A stretch of 64,000 bases of DNA. It comes from Ensifer adhaerens (lineage in GTDB: Bacteria > Pseudomonadota > Alphaproteobacteria > Rhizobiales > Rhizobiaceae). Positions 27,129-35,805 of the stretch are shown here, piece by piece. Position numbers and translations under genes: made by a program. Each line of letters starts with the position of its first letter. Position 1 is the first letter of the stretch. The stretch is from the NCBI RefSeq assembly GCF_028993555.1, contig NZ_CP118610.1, positions 2,852,001 to 2,916,000 of the forward strand, in the 5' to 3' direction. The notes beneath the pieces are model-generated. The model was not told the DNA's origin. It did not search any database and saw only the letters and a list, made by a program, of their open reading frames with translations.

Positions 27129-27548
27129 CTAGTTTCCGTCAGGCTCGACAATGGCCTGGAGTTCCTTCGTCCGGGCTCTCGTCAACTCGGTGAGGCAACC
27201 GGAAACAAGCATCGGCTCCATCGAGCCCCCGCGGGCTTCGAAGCCCGAAAGCTCGCACTGACCGTCCCGGTAACCGATCCAGGCGCGCTGGGCCTTCTTC
27301 AGTGCCTCTTCCGCACCAACGTAGTTCGCATCGATCTCGGCAAGCTCCTTGTCCTGCGCCTTTGTCGCTGCGAGTGCCAGCTTATAGACCTTGTTCAGTT
27401 CCGCGTCGGCCGCCTCATAGTCCTTGTTGGCGCAGATATTCATGTCCATCTGCGTGACGGCGTTCTGGCAGTCGACCTTGTCTTCCTGCGCCAAGGCCGG
27501 CACAAGCGGCAAAACGACAGCGACGGCAAGTACAGCGAGGCGGTTCAT
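27129..27548 (-). CDS. LprI/DUF1311-family periplasmic protein
   Basis: A 139-residue protein with a signal peptide ([20 protein letters not shown]). The mature part has the LprI-like pattern: [14 protein letters not shown], then [13 protein letters not shown] and [25 protein letters not shown] with a late cysteine in GCLTEL. The four cysteines probably form two disulfides. Some family members inhibit lysozyme. It overlaps ureB by 4 bases and leads into the GT29-like gene. Why a periplasmic protein sits in a urease operon is unclear. Confidence 0.85.
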   Translation of the reverse strand: MNRLAVLAVAVVLPLVPALAQEDKVDCQNAVTQMDMNICANKDYEAADAELNKVYKLALAATKAQDKELAEIDANYVGAEEALKKAQRAWIGYRDGQCELSGFEARGGSMEPMLVSGCLTELTRARTKELQAIVEPDGN

Positions 27549-27850
27549 AGCTTACCCATCACTTGCTGGCGGAAGCCATAGACTTCGCGCTTGCCGGAAA
27601 GAGGGATCAGCGTCACCTGGCGCGTCTGGCCGGGCTCGAAACGCACAGCTGTGCCAGCCGGTATATCCAGGCGCCGGCCGTAGGCGGCCTTCCGGTCAAA
27701 CTGCAGCCCGGCATTGGTTTCGGCGAAATGGTAGTGGCTGCCGACCTGAATCGGCCGATCGCCGGTGTTCGCAACCTCGATGGTTGTCGTGTCGAGGCCG
27801 GCATTGAGCTCGAGCTCTCCGGCGGCGGCGATGATTTCTCCTGGGATCAT
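27545..27850 (-). CDS. ureB: Urease beta subunit
   Basis: A 101-residue subunit with start 27850 (MIPGEIIAA, the standard N terminus); an earlier in-frame ATG at 27877 would overlap the gap after DUF1272. Contains the typical [19 protein letters not shown] and [15 protein letters not shown] segments. It forms the (UreABC)3 complex with UreA and UreC. Its stop overlaps the start of the lprI-like gene. Confidence 0.97.
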   Translation of the reverse strand: MIPGEIIAAAGELELNAGLDTTTIEVANTGDRPIQVGSHYHFAETNAGLQFDRKAAYGRRLDIPAGTAVRFEPGQTRQVTLIPLSGKREVYGFRQQVMGKL

Positions 27851-27860
27851 GGTTCTCTCC

Positions 27861-28115
27861 TCAAGCCGCCTTCGCACCGGCGCAGCTCAGTGGCTTCAGC
27901 ACCCGCTCAGTGGAGGCCGGGTATCTTTCAAGCAGGGCGGCCGGACGCACCGGGCGGCGCGTGAATTCGCCGCCGCAATTCGGGCAGGTGCCATCGAGCT
28001 TTCCATCGACACAATCGACGCAGAAGGTGCATTCGAAGGTACAGATCATCGCCTCGCGGCTATCCGGCGGCAGATCCTTGTCGCAGCACTCGCAATTGGG
28101 GCGCAAAGCCAGCAT
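27861..28115 (-). CDS. DUF1272 cysteine-rich zinc-ribbon-like protein
   Basis: An 84-residue protein with eight cysteines in the first 50 residues: [21 protein letters not shown] and CPNCGGEF, the DUF1272 pattern, very likely binding zinc in a treble-clef or RING-like fold. The C-terminal tail is variable. It lies between ureA and ureB, 10 bp before ureB. The family has no known function; it could bind metal relevant to nickel handling, but this is speculation. Confidence 0.85.
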   Translation of the reverse strand: MLALRPNCECCDKDLPPDSREAMICTFECTFCVDCVDGKLDGTCPNCGGEFTRRPVRPAALLERYPASTERVLKPLSCAGAKAA

Positions 28116-28170
28116 GCTTGCCTCCTGGAGGGGTGGACGGATACGGCCGGAAAGGCCGCGCTTCCCTCGT

Positions 28171-28473
28171 TTAGCGGATCGGTTCGTGAACGGTGACGAG
28201 CTTGGTGCCGTCGGGGAACGTCGCTTCGATCTGGATGTCGTGGATCATCTCGGGGATGCCCTCCATCACCTGCTCGCGCGTCAGCACCTGCGCCCCCGCC
28301 TCCATCAGTTCGGCCACCGAGCGCCCGTCGCGGGCACCTTCGACGACGAAATCAGTGATCAGCGCGATCGCCTCTGGGTGGTTGAGCTTCACACCGCGCT
28401 CCAAGCGCCGCCGCGCGACCATGGCCGCCATCGAAATCAGCAATTTGTCCTTTTCGCGTGGGGTAAGATTCAT
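28171..28473 (-). CDS. ureA: Urease gamma subunit
   Basis: A 100-residue subunit beginning [27 protein letters not shown], with HPEAIALI and [26 protein letters not shown], all standard for UreA. It is separated from ureD by a 122-bp gap that contains a dispersed repeat, and from DUF1272 by 55 bp. Confidence 0.97.
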   Translation of the reverse strand: MNLTPREKDKLLISMAAMVARRRLERGVKLNHPEAIALITDFVVEGARDGRSVAELMEAGAQVLTREQVMEGIPEMIHDIQIEATFPDGTKLVTVHEPIR

Positions 28474-28514
28474 GCGTCGCCACCGGTTGTTCGTGAAGCA
28501 ATTCCCAGGAAATC

Positions 28515-28600
28515 TGCGAAGCGGTTTTCCGTCAGGAACTGCGAAGTTTCAACGTGTTAGATCATTTCACTGTTTCAAGAAAAACATGAGATGACCTAGA
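28515..28600. repeat. Rhizobial intergenic repeat, copy B
   Basis: It aligns with 5233-5320 over its whole length (GCGAAGCGGTTTTCCGTC and ATTTCACTGTTTCA blocks). It fills most of the ureD-ureA gap, and its GACCTAG end supplies the ureD stop codon (28596-28598). It resembles short mosaic elements common in Rhizobiaceae. Confidence 0.6.
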
Positions 28601-29429
28601 GAACCCAGACTTTCGGCACTGTCTTCTGCTTACGCAAGCGCGAAATAATGGGGATGAGGATTTTTCTGAGCGCGAACCCGTCCGACGCCACGAAGCGGGC
28701 AACCAGCTTGTCGCGGCCATCGACCTGAAAATGGCTTAGACCGACACCAGCCTCGCCATCGACGAGCGATCGAAGACGCGGCAACAGGGGCTCGCAATCA
28801 GGGCCGACATAGAGGAGCGTGGCAAAGGCGGCCCCGCCATCAAGCACCGCCCGGCGCTGGCCAAGGCTGGCGACCTCTCCGGCAAGCGCCAGATTGTCCG
28901 CATGCAGCAGCTTTCCTTCGATCCGAACGCGCCAGCGATCGCGAAAGAGCCCGGCATGCACCGCCTCCCCCATCGCCTTGCGGCCGAGCAGAACCGCTTC
29001 CACCGCCAGGAACGTCGCGTCCGCGGCAAGTTCCACGTCCAGCGAACGCGACAGCGAAGCACGGTCGAAGAGGATCGTTTCCTGCGGCAGCCAATCGACG
29101 CGCGCGCCCGCGGCCACCTCGATACGCGTGGCCACCCCGACGGTATCGGCGCTCGCCTTGTAGATCTTCTCGCAGGCCTGTGTCGTCACAGTCACATCGG
29201 TTCCGGCCCCTGCCGCAACCTCCCACCCCATGCGGTCACCGCCGGTGAGGCCGCCGGAGGAATTGATCAGCACCGCTTCCATGGAGGTGTCGAAGGTCTT
29301 CGGCAGCCGGATCTTGGCGCAGCCCTCTTGATAAAGCTCGGCAATGCGGCTCTGGCCGAGCGCCATCTTGGCGACCAGCCGACCCTTCCCCCAGGCCCGT
29401 TGCGGAGCGATGCTTGCTGCCTTGTTCAT
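28596..29429 (-). CDS. ureD: Urease accessory protein UreD
   Basis: A 277-residue scaffold protein. Family features: [20 protein letters not shown] near 60, [11 protein letters not shown], and [23 protein letters not shown]. It binds apo-urease and recruits UreF and UreG. It is the first gene of the minus-strand urease region; the promoter should lie in 29430-29604, where I could not place one confidently. The C-terminal codons run into the repeat element. Confidence 0.95.
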   Translation of the reverse strand: MNKAASIAPQRAWGKGRLVAKMALGQSRIAELYQEGCAKIRLPKTFDTSMEAVLINSSGGLTGGDRMGWEVAAGAGTDVTVTTQACEKIYKASADTVGVATRIEVAAGARVDWLPQETILFDRASLSRSLDVELAADATFLAVEAVLLGRKAMGEAVHAGLFRDRWRVRIEGKLLHADNLALAGEVASLGQRRAVLDGGAAFATLLYVGPDCEPLLPRLRSLVDGEAGVGLSHFQVDGRDKLVARFVASDGFALRKILIPIISRLRKQKTVPKVWVL

Positions 29430-29604
29430 GTTTCGACCGCCGAGCGGTACCCTTCGATTCCTGGCGCCGTACCTGATGGGCCGATCACCTTACATTCGCG
29501 ATATCGTCTGCATCGCGGCACGACAAGTCAAGTTATTGTTTTGCAAAGAAAATCGCCAGAGTGCTGCATTTCCGTGCAAGCGCTGCGCGAAAAACAGGCA
29601 GCCG

Positions 29605-30579
29605 CTACGCCACCCGATCCGGCGGCTCGCGGCCCTCGAAGAAGGTGGTGACGTTGTCGACCACCTTCATGCCCATGGCAACACGCGTTTCCTCCGTGGC
29701 ACTGCCGAGATGCGGCAGCAGCACGACATTTTCAAGCTTGCGCAGACGCTCCGGCACATTCGGTTCCGCCTCGAAAACATCGAGGCCGGCACCGCGGATG
29801 ACACCATTTTCGAGAGCGGCAACCAGAGCCGCTTCATCGATGACATCGCCGCGCGCCGTATTGACGAGGTAGGCACCCGGTTTCATCAGGGCCAGGCGTT
29901 CCGCATTGATCAGATGCCGGTTTTCCCCGCCACCCGGGCAATGCAGTGACACGAAATCCGCCACCTTCAAGACGTCTTCGACCGTGTCGAGCTGGCAGGC
30001 GCCATAGCGACTTGCCTCCGCCGGGTCAATGCGCGAGCGGTTGTAGAAGACGACATCCATGTCGAAGCCGAAATGACAGCGCTTGGCCATGGCCTTGCCG
30101 ATGCGGCCGAAGCCGATGATGCCAAGTGTTTTGCCCGTGACCTTGCTGCCGATCATGTGGGTCGGTCGCCAGCCGGTCCATTCGCCGGCGCGGACCTGTC
30201 GCTCGCCCTCGCCCGCCCGGCGGGCGACCGAAAGCAGCAGCGTCATGGCAATGTCGGCGGTGCAATCGGTCAGGACACCAGGCGTATTGGTGACGACAAT
30301 ATTGGCGGCCTTGGCGGCCGCGACATCGATATGGTTGTAGCCGACGCCATAATTGCCAAGGATCTTCGCCCTCAGGCCGCCGCCGGCAAAGAGTTCGACC
30401 GGAAGCCGATCGGATACGGTTGGGAGAACGGCATCATAGGTTCGAAGCGCCTTGGCCAGCCTTTCGGCCGTCATCGGCACGTCGCGTTCGTTCAGGGTGA
30501 CATCGAAGCGCTCGGCAAGCACCTGTTCCACCGCCGTCGGCCAGCGGCGGGTGACAAGAATGCGGGGTTTCGAGCTCAT
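29605..30579 (-). CDS. D-2-hydroxyacid dehydrogenase (glyoxylate/hydroxypyruvate reductase type)
   Basis: A 324-residue NAD(P)H-dependent enzyme. The catalytic domain (1-100, 290-324) encloses a Rossmann domain with GIIGFGRIGKAMAKR near 155. Active-site residues: arginine in NTARGDVIDE, glutamate in DVFEAEPNVPE, and histidine in LLPHLGSATEET. It most resembles glyoxylate reductases (GNYGVGYNHIDV). It would reduce glyoxylate to glycolate or hydroxypyruvate to glycerate. It is upstream of ureD on the same strand with a 175-bp gap, so probably separate. Confidence 0.88.
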   Translation of the reverse strand: MSSKPRILVTRRWPTAVEQVLAERFDVTLNERDVPMTAERLAKALRTYDAVLPTVSDRLPVELFAGGGLRAKILGNYGVGYNHIDVAAAKAANIVVTNTPGVLTDCTADIAMTLLLSVARRAGEGERQVRAGEWTGWRPTHMIGSKVTGKTLGIIGFGRIGKAMAKRCHFGFDMDVVFYNRSRIDPAEASRYGACQLDTVEDVLKVADFVSLHCPGGGENRHLINAERLALMKPGAYLVNTARGDVIDEAALVAALENGVIRGAGLDVFEAEPNVPERLRKLENVVLLPHLGSATEETRVAMGMKVVDNVTTFFEGREPPDRVA

Positions 30580-30675
30580 GACTGCCTCCGGAACAGAATC
30601 GTCGGGAGATAGTGCACGAAACGGCGCGACGCGACAGCTATCTCGACGGGCGAAACACCTATCATGAAAAGCAAA

Positions 30676-30703
30676 GAAGAGGCGCCGTTACCGGCACCTC
30701 TTC
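30676..30703 (-). terminator. Rho-independent terminator after the alpha/beta hydrolase gene
   Basis: The 12-bp stem GAAGAGGTGCCG/CGGCGCCTCTTC (one G-U) on the minus strand is followed by TTTGCTTTTC, starting 17 bp after the stop. Confidence 0.8.
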
Positions 30704-30720
30704 CCTTGACTTCAAACACA

Positions 30721-31746
30721 TCAGGCCTTGGCGAAGGCGAGCAGGTCGGCGTTGAGCTGGTCCTTGTGCGTATCGGTGATGCCGTGCGGCGCGCCGGCAT
30801 AGACCTTGAGCTCGGCATGCGGGACGAGCGTCTTGGAGGCTCTGGCGGCCGCGTCGATCGGCACGATCTGGTCGTCGTCGCCGTGGATGATCAGCGTCGG
30901 TACGTCGAACTTCTTCAGGTCCTCGGTGAAGTCGGTCTGCGAGAAGGCGACGATCGAGTCATAGGTGTTCTTGTGGCCGCCCATCATGCCCTGCAGCCAG
31001 AAACTGTCGATCATGCCCCGGGAAGCAACCGCACCCGGGCGGTTGAAGCCGAAGAACGGACCCGAGGCGATGTCGCGGTAGAGCTTCGAGCGATCCTTGA
31101 GACTGGCCGCCTGCAGGCCGTCGAACACCTCCTTCGGCAGGCCGCCGGGGTTGTTGTCGGTCTTGACCATCAGCGGTGGCACCGCCGAGATCAGCCCGGC
31201 CTTGGCAACGCGGCTAGTTCCGTGGCGGCCGATATAGCGACTGATCTCGCCGCCACCGGTGGAAAAGCCGGCAAGGAAGATGTCCTTCAGATCGAGCGCG
31301 TTGATGAGATCGGCGAGATCGTCGGCATAGTGATCCATGTCGTTGCCGTCCCAGGGCTGCGACGAGCGGCCATGGCCGCGGCGGTCATGGGTGACGACGC
31401 GGAAGCCATTGTTGGCGAGATGGAACGCCTGCGCTTCCCAGCTGTCCGACGACAGCGGCCAGCCGTGGCTGAGCACGACGACCGGACCATCCTTGCGACC
31501 CCAGTCCTTGTAATAGATCTCGACGCCATCGCGGGTGATGATGCGGCTGCCCGAAATCCCCGCCGCTTGCGAACCGGCGCCGACCTGGTTGGCCTGATTG
31601 GCGCTTGCCGCTGATGCTTCGGCGGCCCTGGCCGGGCTGTTGATGGCCGATACGGCTGCAGCGGTCGCCGCAGCGCCAAAGGCGGCCGAAAGGACATCAC
31701 GGCGGGAGATGCTGGTGGTTTCGGTCTTACTGACTGCCTTGCTCAT
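30721..31746 (-). CDS. Tat-exported alpha/beta hydrolase (non-heme chloroperoxidase/esterase type)
   Basis: A 341-residue protein with AAGGAG 7 bases upstream of its start. The N terminus carries a twin-arginine signal ([22 protein letters not shown]). The catalytic domain is the cofactor-free perhydrolase type, with the serine elbow GFSTGGGE, aspartate in HGDDDQIVP and histidine in [10 protein letters not shown]. Such enzymes are esterases that can form peracids. It is divergent from an OhrR-like regulator, which suggests induction by organic peroxides or related electrophiles. Natural substrate unknown. Confidence 0.88.
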   Translation of the reverse strand: MSKAVSKTETTSISRRDVLSAAFGAAATAAAVSAINSPARAAEASAASANQANQVGAGSQAAGISGSRIITRDGVEIYYKDWGRKDGPVVVLSHGWPLSSDSWEAQAFHLANNGFRVVTHDRRGHGRSSQPWDGNDMDHYADDLADLINALDLKDIFLAGFSTGGGEISRYIGRHGTSRVAKAGLISAVPPLMVKTDNNPGGLPKEVFDGLQAASLKDRSKLYRDIASGPFFGFNRPGAVASRGMIDSFWLQGMMGGHKNTYDSIVAFSQTDFTEDLKKFDVPTLIIHGDDDQIVPIDAAARASKTLVPHAELKVYAGAPHGITDTHKDQLNADLLAFAKA

Positions 31747-31797
31747 GGAAACGCTCCTTCTTCCCTGCGGTCACGCCGCATTGACAATAGATAACTA

Positions 31798-31917
31798 GCG
31801 ATTAAATCGTGTGCGACATATGTAGATTTATATCGCTATCGATTAAATCGTGCACAAAGCATTATATTGCGACCGGATGCCTGTCAATGCCTTGCGATTA
31901 TATCGTGAGCGATTTAT
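31798..31917. promoter_or_regulatory. Repeated operator-like sites in the hydrolase/marR divergent promoter
   Basis: CGATTAAATCGTG occurs at 31799-31811 and 31840-31852, and CGATTATATCGTG at 31895-31907. The first and third copies extend into dyads (ATCGTGTGCGAC and ATCGTGAGCGAT). Three spaced copies of one motif in an otherwise AT-rich 197-bp promoter region are consistent with cooperative binding of the adjacent MarR/OhrR-like regulator to both promoters. Confidence 0.65.
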
Positions 31918-31943
31918 TTTTGAGCATGGGACAGGAGAAGAAC

Positions 31944-32393
31944 ATGGCTGCCACCGAGAACGATAACGACGAGATGCTGACGCTCGACAGTTTTCTCTGC
32001 TTTGCGGTCTATTCCGCAAACCATGCCTTCACGCGCATCTACAAGCCGCTGCTGGAAGAGCTCGACCTCACCTACCCGCAATATCTCGTGATGGTGTTGC
32101 TATGGGAGAAGGACGACCAGACCGTTGGCAGCCTGGGCGAACGGCTCTTCCTGGAATCGAGCACGCTGACTCCAATGCTCAAGCGCCTCGAGGCCGCCGG
32201 TTATATCGCCCGCGTGCGGGACAAGTCAGACGAGCGCCAGGTCCGGGTGCAATTGACCGACCTGGGCAAGGCACTGCGCCAGAAGGCGGTCGATGTGCCG
32301 CGCGGCCTCACCGCGGCAACAAAACTCGGCGCCGATGACCTCCAGCGAATGCGTGCCGAGGTCTCGTCGCTGAGAGACACTTTGCTGAAGTAG
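31944..32393 (+). CDS. MarR-family regulator, OhrR-like
   Basis: A 149-residue regulator; ATG 31944 is chosen for AGGAGA upstream, and longer frames run into the operator region. The winged helix ([47 protein letters not shown] in residues about 40-85) matches OhrR. The peroxide-sensing cysteine is at residue 19 ([10 protein letters not shown]), with Y23 and, further on, the tyrosine of YKPLL nearby. OhrR proteins are inactivated by organic hydroperoxides. No ohr gene is adjacent; the likely target is the divergent Tat hydrolase. Confidence 0.87.
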   Translation: MAATENDNDEMLTLDSFLCFAVYSANHAFTRIYKPLLEELDLTYPQYLVMVLLWEKDDQTVGSLGERLFLESSTLTPMLKRLEAAGYIARVRDKSDERQVRVQLTDLGKALRQKAVDVPRGLTAATKLGADDLQRMRAEVSSLRDTLLK

Positions 32394-32535
32394 CCGATCG
32401 CCGCGCGCCAAAACCCCATCGCCAGATGAACGCGGAAGGGATGCTTTAGCCCGTTGCTTCCAGCCGTCTTTCCGCTTCCGGCGGCCCCACGTGAGAGCGG
32501 GGTTCTCGCCGCATCGCCCAAGAGACCAAAAGAAA

Positions 32536-32559
32536 AGCCCGGCGATCGCTCGCCGGGCT
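32536..32559 (-). terminator. Rho-independent terminator after livK
   Basis: The 10-bp perfect stem AGCCCGGCGA and complement is followed on the minus strand by TTTTCTTTT, 32 bp beyond the binding-protein stop. Confidence 0.88.
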
Positions 32560-32591
32560 CAACAGATCGGACGTAAGGTCCGAAATCAGAA

Positions 32592-33710
32592 CTACTGGTT
32601 CTGGAAGTAGGTGTACTTGCCGTCGTCGCCCTTCTTCCAGGTGTACATGACGTAGTCCGGGCGGGTGATGTCGCCCTTTTCGTTATAGCCGAGTTCGCCG
32701 ATCGCGGTCTTGAACGGACCCTTGGCCTTGATCGCTTCGGCAACCGCCTGCGCATCGGTCGTGCCGCCAGCCTTCGCAGCTTCGGCGATGACCTGGAGAG
32801 CGGCGTAGGAATAGAGCGTGTAGGCTTCCGGTTCGAAGCCGGCAGCGCGGAACTTCTCGACGAGTTCCTTGGAAGCCGGGTTCTTGCGCGGATCCGGCGC
32901 GAAGGTCATCAGCGTGCCGTCAACGGCGTCGCCGGCGATCGAGGCCAGTTCGTTCGAAACGATACCGTCACCCGACATCATCGTTGCTTTCAGGCCCTGG
33001 TCCTTCATCTGGCGCATGATGAGGCCGGCCTCGGTGTGCAGACCGCCCCAGTAGACGACCGAAACGCCGGCTTCCTTCATCTTGGCGATCAGTGCGGAGA
33101 AGTCCTTGTCGCCGATGTTGACACCTTCATAGAGGGCTTCGGTCAGGCCGGCTTCGTTCATCGATTTCTTGGTTTCATCGGCAAGGCCCTGGCCATAGGG
33201 GGTCTTGTCGTGAATGACGGCGATCTTCGCGTCCTTGAAGTTGGCAGCGAGGTAAGCGCCGGCAACCGCACCCTGCTGGTCGTCACGGCCGCAGGTGCGG
33301 AACGTGTTCCACAGGCCGCGCTCGGTGAACTGAGGGTTGGTCGCAGACGGCGTGATCTCCAGGATGCCGTTTTCGGCATAGACTTCCGATGCCGGGATCG
33401 ACACACCGGAGTTGAAGTGACCAACGACGAACTTCACACCGTCAGCGACGAACTTGTTGGCGACCGAGATGCCCTGCTTCGGGTCCGAAACGTCGTCGCC
33501 GAGCACAAGCTTGATCTGTTCCCCGTTGATACCGCCGGCGGCGTTGATGTCGGCAGCGGCCTGTTCGGCACCTTTCTGGAGCTGCGCACCGAAGGCGGCG
33601 TTCGGGCCAGTCAGCGGGCCGGCGACACCAACGAGAATATCAGCCCAGGCGCTGCCGCTGAAGGCGACCATCGCCGTCAGCGCAACGGCCGACAGAAGAG
33701 ATTTTTTCAT
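32592..33710 (-). CDS. livK: Branched-chain amino acid ABC transporter substrate-binding protein
   Basis: A 372-residue periplasmic protein. The start at 33710 gives a signal peptide ([23 protein letters not shown]) and has GGAG 8 bases upstream. The mature start [20 protein letters not shown] and [14 protein letters not shown] are typical of the LivJ/LivK (type I peripla_BP_6) family. It is the last gene of the livHMGF-DUF6867-livK block, 116 bp after the DUF6867 gene, so it may have extra promoter or processing control. Confidence 0.92.
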   Translation of the reverse strand: MKKSLLSAVALTAMVAFSGSAWADILVGVAGPLTGPNAAFGAQLQKGAEQAAADINAAGGINGEQIKLVLGDDVSDPKQGISVANKFVADGVKFVVGHFNSGVSIPASEVYAENGILEITPSATNPQFTERGLWNTFRTCGRDDQQGAVAGAYLAANFKDAKIAVIHDKTPYGQGLADETKKSMNEAGLTEALYEGVNIGDKDFSALIAKMKEAGVSVVYWGGLHTEAGLIMRQMKDQGLKATMMSGDGIVSNELASIAGDAVDGTLMTFAPDPRKNPASKELVEKFRAAGFEPEAYTLYSYAALQVIAEAAKAGGTTDAQAVAEAIKAKGPFKTAIGELGYNEKGDITRPDYVMYTWKKGDDGKYTYFQNQ

Positions 33711-33826
33711 TCTTGTTACTCCCAAATATCCGAGCGGGTCTCGTTACCAACCTGCGCAATGCCCACCATAGTTGCGCCGGTGTTTCCTTCGCACCGGCCG
33801 CGGCGGACCGGCGCGCGCTGTTCCCT

Positions 33827-34171
33827 TTATTTGGTCTTCCAGGAGAAGGGTGAAGCCTTCTCGTAGAGCCAGTAGTAGATTTTGGTCATTTGCTTGGTCC
33901 GATAGTACCGGAAAGCTACGGCAGCAAACAACAAAAGCACGATCGTGTCCACGATATAGTATTGCAGGCTGAACATCGTGCCGGCGAAGAGGGCGTGATG
34001 GATGAAACGGATCGCCAGCCCGAGCAACGCAACGTAGAGCAACAGGCGTGGCATGCCTTCCCAGCTTTCGGCCACGCTCTTGCCCGTGCGCCAGGCGGTC
34101 CAGCCGCCAAGCACGCAGCTTATGAAAAGAAACTGCCAGATCGACGCTTCTTCGTAGAGAATTCCCTGCAT
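33827..34171 (-). CDS. Small membrane protein of the liv operon (DUF6867-like)
   Basis: A 114-residue protein with three or four hydrophobic segments (about 10-27, 42-62, 70-88) and an aromatic, basic C terminus (YYRTKQMTKIYYWLYEKASPF). It lies between livF and livK, 24 bp after livF. It matches a small protein I recall from rhizobial liv loci (DUF6867). It may modulate the transporter; function not known. Confidence 0.7.
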   Translation of the reverse strand: MQGILYEEASIWQFLFISCVLGGWTAWRTGKSVAESWEGMPRLLLYVALLGLAIRFIHHALFAGTMFSLQYYIVDTIVLLLFAAVAFRYYRTKQMTKIYYWLYEKASPFSWKTK

Positions 34172-34195
34172 GTCACTTGCTCCAGATGCGGCCGA

Positions 34196-34921
34196 TCAAT
34201 GACGGCCGCCTTCGAGATAGGCCGCGCGCACTTCCGGATTGGCGAGCAGATCCCTGCCGCTGCCGCTCATCGTCACCCGTCCGTTGACCATCACATAGCC
34301 GCGGTCCGAAAGCTTGAGCGCACCGAAGGCGTTCTGCTCGACGAGGAAGACGGTCAGGCCTTCCTCCTTGTTGAGTTTCTTGATCGCTTCGAAGATGCCC
34401 TTGACGATCAGCGGCGCGAGACCGAGCGACGGCTCGTCGAGAAGCAACAGCTTCGGCCGGGCCATCAGCGCGCGGCCGATCGACAGCATCTGCTGCTCGC
34501 CGCCGGAAAGGGTGCCACCGCGCTGCGTCTGGCGCTCCTTGAGCCGGGGAAAGAGCCTGAAGATCTTTTCCACGTCCTCGTCGAAATGCTTCAGGTTGTC
34601 GAGGCTCGCCCCCATCTGCAGGTTTTCGAAAACCGTCATGCGCGGGAAGATGCGGCGGCCTTCCGGCGACTGGGCAATCCTCATACGCGCGATTTCGTGG
34701 GTCGGCAGGCGCGTGATGTCATGGCCGTCGAACATCACCGTGCCGGTGCGCGCCTGCGGGCTGCCGCAGATCGTCATCATCAATGTCGACTTGCCGGCGC
34801 CGTTGGCACCGATCAGCGAAACGATTTCTCCGCGATGGACCTCGACATCGACGCCGCTCAGCGCCCGAATGTTGCCGTAGTAGGTTTCGACGGCTTTCAC
34901 TTGCAGCAGCGGCGCAGTCAT
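34196..34921 (-). CDS. livF: Branched-chain amino acid ABC transporter ATPase LivF
   Basis: A 241-residue ATPase with Walker A GANGAGKST, signature LSGGEQQMLSIGRAL and Walker B LLLLDEPSLGLAP. The size and the short C terminus are LivF-like. It overlaps livG by 4 bases and forms the ATPase heterodimer with it. Confidence 0.95.
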   Translation of the reverse strand: MTAPLLQVKAVETYYGNIRALSGVDVEVHRGEIVSLIGANGAGKSTLMMTICGSPQARTGTVMFDGHDITRLPTHEIARMRIAQSPEGRRIFPRMTVFENLQMGASLDNLKHFDEDVEKIFRLFPRLKERQTQRGGTLSGGEQQMLSIGRALMARPKLLLLDEPSLGLAPLIVKGIFEAIKKLNKEEGLTVFLVEQNAFGALKLSDRGYVMVNGRVTMSGSGRDLLANPEVRAAYLEGGRH

Positions 34922-35805
34922 TGCTTGGTGCCTCCCTGCCCGCCTTCGATTTCCTCGATTTGTTCGATCACCTGTTCAACCTCTTCATCCTCGACACCCA
35001 GATAGGCCGCGATGACCCTTGGATCGTTCTTCACGAAATCCGGGGTGCCGTCGGAGATCTTCTGCCCATATTCGAGCACGACGACATGGTCCGATATCTC
35101 CATGACCACGGACATGTCATGCTCGATCAGCAGGATGGAGGTGCCGGTGTCGCTGCGGATGCCCTGCAACAGTTCATTGAGGGCATGCGATTCGCGCGGA
35201 TTGAGGCCAGCCGCAGGCTCATCGAGGCACAGCAACTCCGGTCCCGTGCACATGGCACGAGCAATCTCCAACCGCCGCTGCGCGCCGTAGGGCAAGTCCC
35301 CGGCCGGGTCGTCTGCCCGGTCGATCAGCGATGCCTTTTCGAGCCAATGCTTGGCGAGTTCAGTCGCCTCCCTGGAGGCCTGCCGGTAGGCAGGAAATCC
35401 AAGGAGCCCGAGCACGGTATAGCCCGACGCCAGCATCAGCTTGTTGTGCTGCGCGACCAGCAGGTTCTCGAGCACGGTCATGCCGGAGAACATCCGGATG
35501 TTCTGGAACGTACGCGCCACCTTTGCATGTTTGGTGATCTCGAAGTCCGGCAGCCGCTCGAGGAGATACTCCTTGCCGGACTTCTGCTTCATCGTGATCA
35601 TGCCCATCGTCGGCTTGTAGAAGCCGGTGACGCAGTTGAACACCGTGGTCTTGCCCGCTCCGTTCGGGCCAATCAGCGCGGTTATGTCGCCGCGATAGGC
35701 TTCGAACGAGAAGTCGTTGATGGCCATGAGACCGCCGAAGCGCATCGACAGGTGCTCAACCTTGAGAATGGGGTCTTTTGTCATTGTCGTTGTCTCGCGG
35801 GCCAT
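34918..35805 (-). CDS. livG: Branched-chain amino acid ABC transporter ATPase LivG
   Basis: A 295-residue ATPase with Walker A GPNGAGKTT, the LivG-type insertion (VARTFQNIRMFSGMTVLENLLVAQH), a signature replaced by LPYGAQRRLEIARAM, and Walker B LLCLDEPAAGLNP. The C-terminal extension is acidic (EDEEVEQVIEQIEEIEGG), longer than in E. coli LivG. The start shares one base with the livM stop (TGATG). Confidence 0.94.
   Translation of the reverse strand: MARETTTMTKDPILKVEHLSMRFGGLMAINDFSFEAYRGDITALIGPNGAGKTTVFNCVTGFYKPTMGMITMKQKSGKEYLLERLPDFEITKHAKVARTFQNIRMFSGMTVLENLLVAQHNKLMLASGYTVLGLLGFPAYRQASREATELAKHWLEKASLIDRADDPAGDLPYGAQRRLEIARAMCTGPELLCLDEPAAGLNPRESHALNELLQGIRSDTGTSILLIEHDMSVVMEISDHVVVLEYGQKISDGTPDFVKNDPRVIAAYLGVEDEEVEQVIEQIEEIEGGQGGTKQ

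Noticed and set aside
29430..29604. Possible sigma-54 promoter for ureD on the minus strand
   Set aside because: The best GG/GC pair has a spacing of 11 instead of 10 and the flanking bases are poor; not reported as a site.
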